A DNA stretch of 64,000 nt from Rs1 sp038900335 (lineage in GTDB: Bacteria; Pseudomonadota; Gammaproteobacteria; Pseudomonadales; Balneatricaceae). Numbering within the stretch: position 1 is the stretch's first letter; each line of letters begins with the position of its first letter. The notes beneath the pieces are model-generated. The model had not been told where the DNA came from, did not search any database, and worked only from the letters and a program-made list of their open reading frames with translations. Both the position numbers and the translations under genes were made by a program. Positions 35,410 through 45,465 of this stretch are shown here, one piece after another. The stretch spans positions 1 to 64,000 of the forward strand of contig JBBMRB010000014.1 of the NCBI GenBank assembly GCA_038900335.1. The letters run 5' to 3'.

Positions 35410-36513
35410 ATGTCTAAAAAAATTAATGTGGGTGTCGTTTTTGGCGGCCGATCTGCTGAGCATGAAGTCTCGCTTATGTCAGCAAAATCGTTAGTAAATG
35501 CAATGAACAAAGACAAATATAATGTTCATTTAATTGGGATCACTCATCAAGGGCAATGGCTATATGCTGATTCATCTACCAATGCTTTAGAGCATAAAAC
35601 CGTTGATGAACAAACATTACTACCAACACGAATAGATTTTTCTAACGCCACATCTTTGTTAGTCAATAATGCTGAGAGTGGCAATAATGAAATACTTGCT
35701 AACTTAGATGTTATCTTCCCTGTGCTGCATGGTCCCTACGGCGAAGATGGCACCATACAGGGCCTATTCGAGCTATCTAACGTTGCTTACGTAGGCTGCG
35801 GCGTAGCGGCATCTGCTATCGCTATGGACAAAGCAATGGCTAAGAATGCCTTCAAAGCAGCTGGTTTGCTGCAAATGGATTACCAAGTCTATAAACTTTC
35901 GCAATTCAATAACGACCAACACGCAGTACTGCAACAAATAACCGATACTTTTGATTTCCCTGTGTTCGTCAAGCCCGCCAATATGGGCTCAAGCATAGGC
36001 ATAAGCAAAGCACATGATAACAATGAGCTTTTAATTGCCATTAATGATGCATTTAAATACGATAATAAAATTATTATTGAAGCAAGTGCTGAAAACTGTG
36101 CAGAAGTTGAATGTGCTATTTTAGGGTTAGATAATCCAAAAGCATCTCAAGTGGGTGAAATCCATGCCGGTAAAGAGTTTTACGATTATGAAACTAAATA
36201 CTTTGATGGCAAATCAAGCACAGTAATACCTGCTAATCTGCCTCAAAGCATAATGAGCAAAGTGCAACAAGCCGCTATTAAAGCTTTTGAAGCCATTGAT
36301 GGCAGCGGCTTATCGCGAGTAGATTTTTTCGTTAATCGCACTACTCATGATATCTATATTAATGAGGTTAATACTATGCCAGGTTTCACACCTATCAGTA
36401 TGTACAGCAAACTGTGGCAAGCGAGCGGTATAGAATACAGTGAGTTAGTTGATCAATTAATTGATTTAGCCTTTGAAAAACATCAACAAAAAGCCAGATT
36501 AAGCGCGTACTAA
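35410..36513 (+). CDS. ddl: D-alanine--D-alanine ligase
   Basis: Ddl joins two D-alanines with ATP for the peptidoglycan peptide, in the cytoplasm. The 367 residues show the N-terminal GGRSAEHEVSLMSA, the ATP-grasp lysine region FPVFVKPANMGSSIGI, GEIHAGKEFYDYETKY and the metal site LSRVDFFVN ... NEVNTMPGFTPISMY. It is outside the mur cluster, like ddlA. It ends at a strong bidirectional terminator. I see no clear ribosome site before the ATG. Confidence 0.95.
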   Translation: MSKKINVGVVFGGRSAEHEVSLMSAKSLVNAMNKDKYNVHLIGITHQGQWLYADSSTNALEHKTVDEQTLLPTRIDFSNATSLLVNNAESGNNEILANLDVIFPVLHGPYGEDGTIQGLFELSNVAYVGCGVAASAIAMDKAMAKNAFKAAGLLQMDYQVYKLSQFNNDQHAVLQQITDTFDFPVFVKPANMGSSIGISKAHDNNELLIAINDAFKYDNKIIIEASAENCAEVECAILGLDNPKASQVGEIHAGKEFYDYETKYFDGKSSTVIPANLPQSIMSKVQQAAIKAFEAIDGSGLSRVDFFVNRTTHDIYINEVNTMPGFTPISMYSKLWQASGIEYSELVDQLIDLAFEKHQQKARLSAY

Positions 36514-36553
36514 TAACACATTAGCGTATAACTTAAATTGCTGTATCGCTTAT

Positions 36554-36591
36554 AAAAAAGGCCTTTTAATTATATTAAAAGGCCTTTTTTT
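36554..36591. terminator. Bidirectional terminator between ddl and dsbD
   Basis: A 17-bp perfect stem AAAAAAGGCCTTTTAAT / ATTAAAAGGCCTTTTTT with the 3-base loop TAT. It gives a T-run on both strands, so it ends the rightward ddl and leftward dsbD transcripts. Confidence 0.93.
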
Positions 36592-36628
36592 GTTTAATCC
36601 TCTACTCGTAAAAAAACACTAATATTTA

Positions 36629-38479
36629 TTAAAATAGTGGCTGTAAATGCTCAACAAAATCATCGGCGGATACTACGCCAACAATACTCATATTCTTCTC
36701 TAATACACCATTGCGATTATAAAATATTATCGCAGGTGGTCCTATTACCTGATATTTTTTTAGCAGCTTGCGTGACTCATCATTAAAATCAGTGAGATCC
36801 ACTTTTACTAACGTCATTTTAGCTAACTCATTCGCCACCTTAGCCTGCTCAAACATCAACTCAACTTCTACACATGAGATACACCAATCAGCATAGAAAT
36901 CAAGCATCACCGGTCGTTGCTCTCGCTGAGCACTAGCAAGGATCGGCGTCAATTGATCAATAGTCGTTATTGTTACGAAGTTATTTTTGTGCTCATTAAC
37001 TGCAACACTAGCCGATCCAGCTAAGCCTTTTAATGGCTTTAAAAAATTACCATTACCCACTAACACGCCGATAAACAAACTCATTGCATAGACCAATATT
37101 ACCAAGCCAATACCCTTAATAAAGGTCCTTTTATTATCTGGCTCTTTAACGAAATTTAGCGCTCCCATATAAATCGCACTAATGATCAGGGTAATCGCTG
37201 TAAGTAACATTGTGACTTCAAGGCTAACAATGCGATCAAGTGTATAAATAGCCATTAAGATAAGCAGCACACCAAACGCAGCTTTAACGCTATTCATCCA
37301 ACCGCCAACTTTAGGCATAAAATGACCAGCTGAAACGCCGGCGATTAATATAGGAACACCCATACCAATACTTAGCGAAAATAAAGCCATGCCGCCCAAT
37401 ACCGGGTCTGCAGTTTGGCCAATATAGATAAGCGCACCGGCAAGTGGTGCAGCCATACAAGGACCTACTATCAATGCTGATAACACCCCCATGATAGCAA
37501 CACCTAGGTAATCGCCACCTTGTTGACTATTACTAAGAGACGCTAATTTGCTTTGCAAAGCAGAGGGTAATTGCAGTTCATAAAAGCCAAACATCGACAG
37601 CGCTAGCAGCACAAACACGATACTGAATGAGGCAATAATCCAAGGCACTTGAAACAGAATTTGTAGGTTTTCACCAAATAGCCCAGCAAATATACCGGCA
37701 AGTGTATAAGTAAACGCGAGAGATAAAACATAAATAGCACTGAGGTAAAATGCTTTTCGTTTACTAACCTGCTTACCTTGCCCTGCTATAATACTCGATA
37801 TAATAGGGATCATTGGAAACACACAAGGTGTTAAAGATAAAGCTAAACCAGCGACAAAGAAAGCGGCGATAATCCAGACAAAGTTCCCATCTGCGAGCAA
37901 GTCACTAAAGTAATCTTGCTCACTGGCAACACCTGATGCTATTAGAGTCGCAGCAACCTCATCAGAGCTATCAGCCGCTACATTCGCTATGCTTGCAGTG
38001 TCATTAACTGTATTACTGTCATTACTTTTTATTAAATCAATAGCAACATCTTTAGTGACAGGTGGGTAGCAGACACCGCCATCCCAACAACCTTGATAAT
38101 TGATTCTTAAATCAATAGTTTTAGCTTCACTGACATTATTAAACTGTAAAACAACTTCACTACTATGATAATAGACATCAACTTTACCAAACAACGGGTC
38201 ATCTTTTGGCTTAGTTGGGCTGCGACTCATTTCTTTAATGGTTATACCATCGCCAACGCTAAAGGACATGCGATTATCATATAAATAATAATCATCTAAT
38301 ATATCCCAGCGCAATAAATATTGATTCTCTGTTATTGGCTCTATTTGTAAAGTAAATGCTTCGTCAACATGTACAGGGTCACTTCGGGTGCTACTGCCAA
38401 ATATGCCAGCATTGGCCATACCGCTTATGGTCAATAACAATAGACATAACATTTTAAATTTATTAGAAAAAATCAACAA
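36629..38479 (-). CDS. dsbD: Thiol:disulfide interchange protein DsbD
   Basis: DsbD carries electrons from cytoplasmic thioredoxin across the inner membrane to DsbC and DsbG. All three parts are present: signal peptide (ends GMANA), periplasmic alpha domain with the redox pair in YQGCWDGGVCYPP, eight-helix membrane core with SLTPCVFPMIPI and VGPCMAAPLAGA, and C-terminal thioredoxin-like domain with FYADWCISCVEVE. Length (616) is slightly above E. coli's. The start is TTG with AAGGGA upstream; the next ATG would destroy the signal peptide. Single gene. Confidence 0.95.
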   Translation of the reverse strand: MLIFSNKFKMLCLLLLTISGMANAGIFGSSTRSDPVHVDEAFTLQIEPITENQYLLRWDILDDYYLYDNRMSFSVGDGITIKEMSRSPTKPKDDPLFGKVDVYYHSSEVVLQFNNVSEAKTIDLRINYQGCWDGGVCYPPVTKDVAIDLIKSNDSNTVNDTASIANVAADSSDEVAATLIASGVASEQDYFSDLLADGNFVWIIAAFFVAGLALSLTPCVFPMIPIISSIIAGQGKQVSKRKAFYLSAIYVLSLAFTYTLAGIFAGLFGENLQILFQVPWIIASFSIVFVLLALSMFGFYELQLPSALQSKLASLSNSQQGGDYLGVAIMGVLSALIVGPCMAAPLAGALIYIGQTADPVLGGMALFSLSIGMGVPILIAGVSAGHFMPKVGGWMNSVKAAFGVLLILMAIYTLDRIVSLEVTMLLTAITLIISAIYMGALNFVKEPDNKRTFIKGIGLVILVYAMSLFIGVLVGNGNFLKPLKGLAGSASVAVNEHKNNFVTITTIDQLTPILASAQREQRPVMLDFYADWCISCVEVELMFEQAKVANELAKMTLVKVDLTDFNDESRKLLKKYQVIGPPAIIFYNRNGVLEKNMSIVGVVSADDFVEHLQPLF

Positions 38480-38862
38480 CGTCCCTTACTCCAAATTGCT
38501 TTACTGAATACACAGTAAGCATTGATCATAATATTATTCGCAGCTTATGTTATTTAAATAGGTCATCTTAAGCCGATACGATACCACCCATAAGCCATAG
38601 CGATACAAGCAGCTACGCCTGCACATACTGATATAAATTAAACAAAAAGCTTATTGGTGTGTATACGACAACATAACGCCTAAAGATTCAAAAAAACCTT
38701 AATAATTAGCAGATTGTTAGTATAAAACTATTTTTATACAACTGTTGAAAATTAATTGCTAAAAAGCCACCGCTATTACTTATCCAACTATAATTTTTAT
38801 GTTACAAAGGAGCGAATATATAGATTAACTTATAAGTTAGGCCGCTCAGGATACTCAAACAA
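38480..38862 (+). promoter_or_regulatory. Upstream region of the DAHP synthase gene with a perfect palindrome
   Basis: Nearly 400 bases between the divergent dsbD and aroG genes. A perfect 14-bp palindrome, TAACTTATAAGTTA, occupies 38826-38839, only 24 bases before the aroG start and probably inside the transcript or over the promoter. A regulator binding here could control aromatic synthesis; it does not match the TyrR box. Confidence 0.4.
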
Positions 38863-39930
38863 ATGAATAATTCACATGTAGACAATTTAAATATTGATAA
38901 TTTTTCAGTGCTAATTACCCCACAAGATCTTAAAGACAAGCTACCGTTAACGCAAAAAGCTATTGCAACTATTACGCAAGGTAGAGAAGTCGTGCGCAAC
39001 ATTCTCGATGGCAGCGATAAACGACTTTTTATTGTCATCGGCCCCTGCTCTATTCACGATACCGAAGCAGCACTAGATTATGCCAAGCGCCTAAAAGAGC
39101 TTGCTGAAAAAGTTAAAGACTCAATCTATATTGTCATGCGTGTTTATTTTGAGAAACCCAGAACAACGGTAGGTTGGAAAGGTTTAATTAACGACCCGGA
39201 TTTAAACGACACCTTTCAGATTGAAAAAGGCATGCACATTGCCCGTAAATTACTATTGGATTTATCGGATATGGGCTTGCCTTTAGCAACTGAAGCACTT
39301 GACCCAATTTCACCACAGTACATGCAAGATCTTATTTCTTGGTCAGCTATTGGCGCTCGTACCACAGAGTCACAAACGCATCGCGAAATGTCTTCTGGCC
39401 TATCTTGCGCTGTGGGTTTCAAAAATGGCACCGATGGCGGGCTCGATGTTGCCACTAACGCACTTAAATCTGTTAGCCACTCCCATAGTTTTTTAGGTAT
39501 TAACGGTGAAGGTGAAGTTGCCATTATCAAAACGACTGGTAATCAATATGGCCACCTTGTTTTGCGTGGCGGTGGTGGCAAACCTAACTATGACTCAATT
39601 AATATTGCCAAATGTGAGCAAGCACTAGAAAAATCAGGCTTGAAAACGAATATCATGGTTGATTGCTCTCATGAGAACTCATCAAAAGACCCGGCAAATC
39701 AGCCATTGGTCGCGAGAGACATCATCAACCAAATTGTTGATGGCAATAAATCGATAGTCGGTTTAATGATTGAATCAAACATCGGCTTTGGCAACCAAAA
39801 GGTTCCAGCTAACCTTGCTGATCTTGAATACGGCGTCTCTATTACTGATGGCTGTATTGATTGGCAACAAACTGAAGATTGCCTACTAGAAATGCACAGC
39901 AAATTAAAAGACATACTGCCTAAGCGCTAA
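38863..39930 (+). CDS. aroG: 3-deoxy-7-phosphoheptulonate (DAHP) synthase
   Basis: A type I DAHP synthase of 355 residues: phosphoenolpyruvate plus erythrose 4-phosphate give DAHP, the first step of the shikimate pathway. Family motifs: FIVIGPCSIHD, MRVYFEKPRTTVGWKG, SQTHREMSSGLSCAVGFKNGTDG, and the metal site MVDCSHENSSKDP. Which aromatic amino acid inhibits it cannot be told by eye, so aroG is used for the AroFGH family. Ends before a hairpin and moaE. Confidence 0.92.
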   Translation: MNNSHVDNLNIDNFSVLITPQDLKDKLPLTQKAIATITQGREVVRNILDGSDKRLFIVIGPCSIHDTEAALDYAKRLKELAEKVKDSIYIVMRVYFEKPRTTVGWKGLINDPDLNDTFQIEKGMHIARKLLLDLSDMGLPLATEALDPISPQYMQDLISWSAIGARTTESQTHREMSSGLSCAVGFKNGTDGGLDVATNALKSVSHSHSFLGINGEGEVAIIKTTGNQYGHLVLRGGGGKPNYDSINIAKCEQALEKSGLKTNIMVDCSHENSSKDPANQPLVARDIINQIVDGNKSIVGLMIESNIGFGNQKVPANLADLEYGVSITDGCIDWQQTEDCLLEMHSKLKDILPKR

Positions 39931-39951
39931 TAGTCTTAAAGTATAATCGAA

Positions 39952-39983
39952 TAGAGCCAGCTGTATTTATGAAGCTGGCTCTA
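39952..39983. terminator. Hairpin between aroG and moaE
   Basis: TAGAGCCAGCT, a 10-base loop, AGCTGGCTCTA: an 11-bp perfect stem, placed between two convergent genes. T-runs are short, so termination strength is uncertain. Confidence 0.6.
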
Positions 39984-40007
39984 ATTTAAACGTGCTAAAT
40001 AACACCG

Positions 40008-40466
40008 CTATTTTACCCAGCCATCCGCCGCTTTAATATCACTCTCTTTTTGTGCTACCCAACTCTCACTTGCGACCATTTTTTCTTTTTTCCAAAAAGG
40101 CGCTTCTTTTTTCAAATAATCCATTATAAATTGACTGGCATTAAACGCATTGACTCGGTGTGCGCTAATGACTCCAATAAACACAATATTATCGTTTTTA
40201 TACAACTCACCTACTCGATGAATAATCATTACCCTACCTAACGCCCAACGTTCACGTGCTTGATCGATAATTTTATCCAACGTTTTCTCTGTCATTCCAG
40301 GATAGTGCTCTAAAAACAGTGCGGTTAAATTACCCTCATACGCCTCTCTAACGACACCTGTAAATGTAACTAGAGCACCATAACTCTCCTCGTTATCCTG
40401 CAACCAGCTCATAGCTGTATCCAGATTAAAATCTTCTGTTTGTATTTTTACAAAGTTTTGCGACAT
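40008..40466 (-). CDS. moaE: Molybdopterin synthase catalytic subunit
   Basis: MoaE, with MoaD, inserts two sulfurs into precursor Z to give molybdopterin. The 152-residue protein has the MoaE pattern: GALVTFTGVVRE, LEHYPGMTEK, IHRVGELYKNDNIVFIGV and the active lysine segment KKEAPFWKKE. I choose ATG at 40466 since GGAAA lies 5 bases upstream; the longer frame starts with TTG. It stands alone, away from moaA, moaC and moaD. Its cofactor is needed by NasA 20 kb away. Confidence 0.9.
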   Translation of the reverse strand: MSQNFVKIQTEDFNLDTAMSWLQDNEESYGALVTFTGVVREAYEGNLTALFLEHYPGMTEKTLDKIIDQARERWALGRVMIIHRVGELYKNDNIVFIGVISAHRVNAFNASQFIMDYLKKEAPFWKKEKMVASESWVAQKESDIKAADGWVK

Positions 40467-40478
40467 ATTAATTTCCAA

Positions 40479-40785
40479 TACAAAAAACTGATAGTGACTG
40501 TAATCTTTAGACTTTATGATATTTAGTGAGATTGCATCTTTCGATGCGTACTTAAAAACGTTAACATACTCACTATTAAGTAGTGTAAATAATTTTAGCT
40601 ACGTTCACCTTCCAATTATATATTTATATCTTTTATTGATACTATAAAGCGAACAAGCTCACTGATAATTAAACAAATAGGCTTTAAATATCAATACAGC
40701 TTAGCAATGCATAATGCGTTAGTACGGCATGGGCAATGCATGGTATCAATTATTTAGCACTATAAATAGATGACAAAGTAAGTAG
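40479..40785 (+). other. Intergenic region before mnmA
   Basis: About 307 bases of AT-rich sequence between divergent moaE and mnmA. I see no coding frame, hairpin or confident promoter. Confidence 0.4.
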
Positions 40786-41925
40786 ATGGTTTTCATGAAT
40801 ACAAATACAGATAATTCAACCTCTAAAGTAATCGTTGGCATGTCCGGCGGTGTCGACTCCTCTGTTTCAGCACTATTGTTAATGCAACAAGGCTATCAGG
40901 TTGAAGGCCTATTCATGAAGAACTGGGATGAAGATGATGGCACTGAGTACTGCACTGCAATAGAAGATTTAGATGATGCTCAAAAAGTATGCGACAAACT
41001 GGGTATCATTTTACATAAAGCAAACTTTGCAGCAGAGTATTGGGACAATGTCTTCGAACATTTCCTAGAAGAATATAAAGCAGGCCGCACCCCTAATCCA
41101 GACATACTGTGTAACAAAGAAATTAAATTCAAAGCATTTCTTGAATACGCACTTGAGCTAGGTGCTGATTATATTGCAACAGGGCACTATGTTAGACGCA
41201 AACAAGTTGATGTTGATGGCGTAGCAACCACACAAATGCAAAAAGGCTTGGATGACAATAAAGACCAAAGCTATTTTTTACATCAAGTTGGCGAGAAAGA
41301 GCTAGAAAAAACACTATTCCCAGTGGGTGAATTATTAAAACCCGCCGTGCGCGAACTTGCTGAGCAGCATGATCTGATCACTTTCAATAAAAAGGATAGT
41401 ACTGGTATTTGTTTTATAGGTGAGCGTCGCTTTAAAGACTTCCTACAACAATACTTGCCGGCCCAACCTGGTAAAATAATTACCGAAAAGAATGAAGTCA
41501 TCGGCAAGCATGCAGGGCTAATGTATTACACAATAGGCCAGCGACAAGGGCTACATATTGGCGGACTTAAAGATTATCCTGAAGACCCTTGGTTTGTCGC
41601 CGCTAAAGACTTAAAAAACAATCAACTTATTGCAGTACAAGGTAAACAACACGATTTACTGTACACTCAATGGTTAACTAGCAGCGATATTTTTTGGATT
41701 AATGAAACGCCAACAGCCATTACTGATGACAAACCCCTAAAATGTACGGCTAAGGTTCGCTATCGTCAAGATGATCAAGACTGCACCTTAGTAAAAGAGG
41801 CCGATGGCACATATAAAGTCCGTTTCGAACAACCTCAAAGAGCGATCACAGCAGGACAATCAGTCGTTTTCTACCTAGATGACATTTGCTTAGGTGGTGG
41901 TGTAATTGAAAACACCGGCAAATAG
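40786..41925 (+). CDS. mnmA: tRNA-specific 2-thiouridylase MnmA
   Basis: MnmA puts sulfur on U34 of tRNAs for Lys, Glu and Gln. The PP-loop is GMSGGVDSSVSA (from about residue 18), and the two catalytic cysteines are in PNPDILCNKEIKF and STGICFIGER. Length 379 matches the family. Two in-frame ATGs (40786 and 40795) are both possible. It heads the conserved mnmA-hflD-purB set: hflD follows after 44 bases and purB after a further 183. Confidence 0.96.
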   Translation: MVFMNTNTDNSTSKVIVGMSGGVDSSVSALLLMQQGYQVEGLFMKNWDEDDGTEYCTAIEDLDDAQKVCDKLGIILHKANFAAEYWDNVFEHFLEEYKAGRTPNPDILCNKEIKFKAFLEYALELGADYIATGHYVRRKQVDVDGVATTQMQKGLDDNKDQSYFLHQVGEKELEKTLFPVGELLKPAVRELAEQHDLITFNKKDSTGICFIGERRFKDFLQQYLPAQPGKIITEKNEVIGKHAGLMYYTIGQRQGLHIGGLKDYPEDPWFVAAKDLKNNQLIAVQGKQHDLLYTQWLTSSDIFWINETPTAITDDKPLKCTAKVRYRQDDQDCTLVKEADGTYKVRFEQPQRAITAGQSVVFYLDDICLGGGVIENTGK

Positions 41926-41969
41926 CATCATATATTTGTCCCTTTTTAATCATTCGGAGCACGACATTA

Positions 41970-42644
41970 ATGTCTAGAAACAGAAGTGAACAAACCATTG
42001 CGATGGCTGCTATGTTCCAAGCAGCCACCCTCGTTGATCAAATTGCCAACAAAGGGATGGTATCGCAAAGTAGCTACGAAACCTGCATTAATAGCGTGTT
42101 TGAAATGAACCCAGCTAGCACTGAGGATATTTTTGGCGGTGTTAAGTTTTTGCCTCACAACTTAGGGCTAGGGCTAAACACACTACAATCTATATTAAAA
42201 AAGAACAAATCAGCTAATACCAGTGTTATCACCAACTATGTGCTGGCCATGGTTATGCTACAACAAAAATTAGCAAAACATGAAAACATGCTATCTGTTA
42301 TTGCTGGGCGCTTAGAAAAACTCAATCAAAATGCCATCACTTACTACAGTATCGACAACACTAATGGCAACTCCCAACAGCCTATACACTATACCCACCC
42401 TAATGTAATTTCTGGTTTAGATGGTATATATCAAGATACCATTAGTACTTTCAGCTTTAGAATTAAAGTACAGGGTGATCCGCGACACTTACAAAATAAG
42501 GATAACGCCGCTAAAGTAAGAGCTTTATTATTTGCCGGTATTCGCTCTGCTATGCTCTGGGACCAAGTCGGCGGCAAGAGATGGCATTTATTATTCTTAA
42601 AAAGCAGGTTAACTAAAAGCTTAGACAACATACTCAACTCATAA
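41970..42644 (+). CDS. hflD: High frequency lysogenization protein HflD homologue
   Basis: A 224-residue all-helical protein (RNRSEQTIAMAAMFQAATLVDQIA start, GGKRWHLLFLKSRL end). In E. coli HflD sits at the inner membrane and antagonises phage lambda CII; its host role is unclear. Identity rests on the sequence pattern and the mnmA-hflD-purB order. GGAG is 10 bases before the ATG. Confidence 0.9.
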   Translation: MSRNRSEQTIAMAAMFQAATLVDQIANKGMVSQSSYETCINSVFEMNPASTEDIFGGVKFLPHNLGLGLNTLQSILKKNKSANTSVITNYVLAMVMLQQKLAKHENMLSVIAGRLEKLNQNAITYYSIDNTNGNSQQPIHYTHPNVISGLDGIYQDTISTFSFRIKVQGDPRHLQNKDNAAKVRALLFAGIRSAMLWDQVGGKRWHLLFLKSRLTKSLDNILNS

Positions 42645-42827
42645 TAATTACAGCCTTTAAGCGGTCATATCAAAGTATTTATGCGCTAATCGCAGCCTTT
42701 TTAGCCTGCGATAGCGCTCAATCTTTTATTAACTCGCCTAATCCTCACTTCATTATTACACGCGATAAACAATTTCATATATAATACTGGCCAATTTCCC
42801 AACCTATAGAAAATAGCGAGAATATTC

Positions 42828-44192
42828 ATGGATCTTTCTGCTTTATCCGCAATATCACCTATCGACGGCCGCTACGGCAGTAAAACAACAGACTTACGAC
42901 CTATCTTTAGTGAGTTTGGGCTTATTCGCAACCGCGTTATCGTTGAAATTAGATGGTTACAAAAACTAGCTCAAACTAAGGAAATTTTTGAAGTACCAGA
43001 ATTTTCCGCTAGCGCTAACAATCTATTGAATAGTATTGTCGATAATTTCAGCGAAGAAGACGCATTGCGCGTCAAAGAAATTGAGCGCACTACAAACCAC
43101 GACGTAAAAGCCGTGGAATATATGATCAAAGAAAAATTTGCTGATAACGAAGAGCTACTTGCGATTAATGAATTCGTTCATTTTGCCTGTACTTCAGAAG
43201 ACATCAACAATTTATCCCATGCCCTTATGCTTAAAGATGGCTTACAAGTCATGCTGCCTTTGCTAGAGCAATTAGAAGATGAAATAGCACAGCGTGCAAA
43301 AACGTTTGCAAACCAGCCAATGTTATCTAGAACACATGGCCAAACTGCATCACCAACCACAGTTGGTAAGGAAATGGCGAACGTAGCTTATCGCTTAAGA
43401 CGCCAAATCAAACAGTTAAAGGGAACTGAGTTTTTGGGCAAAATTAATGGTGCCGTCGGCAACTACAATGCCCATATTAGCGCCTACCCTGATGTTGACT
43501 GGGAAACTCATGCTAAAACATTTATTAATGATCTAGGCCTAAGCTTTAACCCTTACACAACCCAAATTGAGCCACACGATTACATTGCTGAGATGTTTGA
43601 TGCTTTTTGTCGTTTCAATACCATCTTAATCGATTTCGATCGTGATATTTGGGCATATATCTCAAACGGTTACTTTAAGCAAAAAACGATTGCTGGCGAA
43701 GTCGGCTCATCAACAATGCCGCACAAAGTTAACCCCATTGATTTTGAAAACTCAGAAGGCAACTTAGGTATTGCTAACGCTATAATGCAGCACCTTGCTA
43801 GCAAACTACCTATCTCACGCTGGCAGCGAGATCTAACGGACTCTACGGTACTGAGAAACATGGGTGTTGGCTTGGCTTACAGCTCAATTGCTTACCAATC
43901 TACGCTCAAAGGTCTAAGTAAACTAGAACTAAACAAAGCGGTAATCGATGCTGATTTAGATAATGCTTGGGAAATATTAGCAGAGCCTATTCAAACGGTC
44001 ATGCGCCGCTACGGTATTGAAAAGCCATACGAAAAACTCAAAGAGTTGACTCGTGGTAATGACATGAGCCAAACAACCATCACCGAATTCATCGATGGTT
44101 TAGATATGCCTGAACAAGCAAAAGTAGAACTTAAAAAGCTAACACCGCATAATTATATCGGTAACGCTATCGACCAAGCTAAACGCATATAA
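42828..44192 (+). CDS. purB: Adenylosuccinate lyase
   Basis: PurB removes fumarate from adenylosuccinate and from SAICAR in purine synthesis. The 454 residues start MDLSALSAISPIDGRYG and contain the HDVKAVEYMIKEK segment, the histidine motif SRTHGQTASPTT and the fumarase-superfamily signature SSTMPHKVNPIDFE. It closes the mnmA-hflD-purB set and is followed by a hairpin shared with the convergent aotO-like gene. Confidence 0.96.
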   Translation: MDLSALSAISPIDGRYGSKTTDLRPIFSEFGLIRNRVIVEIRWLQKLAQTKEIFEVPEFSASANNLLNSIVDNFSEEDALRVKEIERTTNHDVKAVEYMIKEKFADNEELLAINEFVHFACTSEDINNLSHALMLKDGLQVMLPLLEQLEDEIAQRAKTFANQPMLSRTHGQTASPTTVGKEMANVAYRLRRQIKQLKGTEFLGKINGAVGNYNAHISAYPDVDWETHAKTFINDLGLSFNPYTTQIEPHDYIAEMFDAFCRFNTILIDFDRDIWAYISNGYFKQKTIAGEVGSSTMPHKVNPIDFENSEGNLGIANAIMQHLASKLPISRWQRDLTDSTVLRNMGVGLAYSSIAYQSTLKGLSKLELNKAVIDADLDNAWEILAEPIQTVMRRYGIEKPYEKLKELTRGNDMSQTTITEFIDGLDMPEQAKVELKKLTPHNYIGNAIDQAKRI

Positions 44193-44201
44193 CGTTAAGC
44201 G

Positions 44202-44225
44202 GCAGGCCTTAGCATTAAGGCCTGC
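44202..44225. terminator. Hairpin between purB and the aotO-like gene
   Basis: GCAGGCCTTA, loop GCAT, TAAGGCCTGC: a perfect 10-bp GC-rich stem 9 bases after the purB stop and 36 bases before the convergent stop. Followed by TATATCTT, so termination is probable. Confidence 0.7.
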
Positions 44226-44261
44226 TATATCTTCAGCAACTCTAACTACTTTAGATAAAAA

Positions 44262-45380
44262 TTAAAGCGTTAATAAACTCCCGCCTCTTTCATTTATCAA
44301 CTCTTCATTGCCTGCTATTTTGGCAATATTTTCGCCCTCACTCACCAACTTATTAATTTGGGTAGCAAATAATATACCACCAGTACGACTATAGACCGCA
44401 GTACGCCCTTGTGCGGGATCAGCAACCTCTAAATTAACAATTTCAGCAACCTTCTGCCCTTTCTCAACAACATCCCCTAAAGCAACATTAAAGCAAACTA
44501 TGCCCGATGCTGGCGCACTGATAGAGTCCACTGCCGCCAATGGCGATATTTGTATCGATATTTGTGCAGGCTCTTGAGCTAGAGCATCAATGATTTTCTC
44601 ATTTGCCAAATAATCCAACAATCCGTTTGCATCTGCTATTGCCAATTCATCACTAACATCTGCACTACCTCTAAGCTCTAGGGTAACCGCAAAACAGTTA
44701 TGATTAATTGAGGTATGCTCAAGCGCAATCCATGGACGAATATGAGCGGCATCAAATGGCGAACCGCCAGGCTCATCTTCTAACAATACAATAGGAGATT
44801 GTACGAAGCGCGCCAATGTAGCCACTTCCTCTTGATGACGATAATTACTATACAGGTGCACTAGAGCTTGAGAATCACAATGCACGTCTAATACGATATC
44901 CGCATCAATAGACAAACTTAACAATGTTGCCTTTAGCTGACTTAACGGGCTGTGAGCAGGCAGCAAATCGATTGAAGCAAGCAACGCTTGCTTGATATCA
45001 GCGACACTAATATTGTTATCATTTTCATAAGCATTTAAAGCAACATCTGATAAATCAGGCCAATTCCTATTAAAATTACCCTCGGCACTAAATGACTGAC
45101 GCCCTAATACAACACCATTAATTTTTTGATCCATTCCCATCGGATTGGCATAGGGAACAATAACAATTTCACCAATTATTTTATCTTCTTTATCTAATGC
45201 TATTAACTCACCAATTAAATGCTGTAATGTTAATAGACCCGGCCATTCATCAGCGTGTAACGCCGCTTGCAAATAGACTTTTGGCCCACTGCCTTTACCC
45301 TTGAATCTATGGACTGTTAAAAAACGTTCAGTACCAGGCGCTGGTGATTTAAGTTTAATTCTATCGACACTATGAGACAT
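44262..45380 (-). CDS. aotO: AotO-like succinylglutamate desuccinylase/aspartoacylase family protein
   Basis: A 372-residue zinc hydrolase of the M14-like AstE/AspA family. Zinc ligands are H42 and E45 in ALHADEWPG and the histidine in VLDVHCDSQAL; the catalytic glutamate is probably in TLELRGSADV. The C-terminal 95 residues form the usual biotinyl-like barrel-sandwich domain. In Pseudomonas aeruginosa AotO is encoded with the arginine/ornithine importer AotJQMP. Here it lies 85 bases after the ATPase gene on the same strand, beside the matching transporter genes. Its substrate remains unknown. Confidence 0.8.
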   Translation of the reverse strand: MSHSVDRIKLKSPAPGTERFLTVHRFKGKGSGPKVYLQAALHADEWPGLLTLQHLIGELIALDKEDKIIGEIVIVPYANPMGMDQKINGVVLGRQSFSAEGNFNRNWPDLSDVALNAYENDNNISVADIKQALLASIDLLPAHSPLSQLKATLLSLSIDADIVLDVHCDSQALVHLYSNYRHQEEVATLARFVQSPIVLLEDEPGGSPFDAAHIRPWIALEHTSINHNCFAVTLELRGSADVSDELAIADANGLLDYLANEKIIDALAQEPAQISIQISPLAAVDSISAPASGIVCFNVALGDVVEKGQKVAEIVNLEVADPAQGRTAVYSRTGGILFATQINKLVSEGENIAKIAGNEELINERGGSLLTL

Positions 45381-45465
45381 TTAGCACTCGCAAATATAAC
45401 AATTTAAATTGGTAACAACTAAGCTGCACAGATAAACCACATTGACGTACAACTTAATACAGCTT

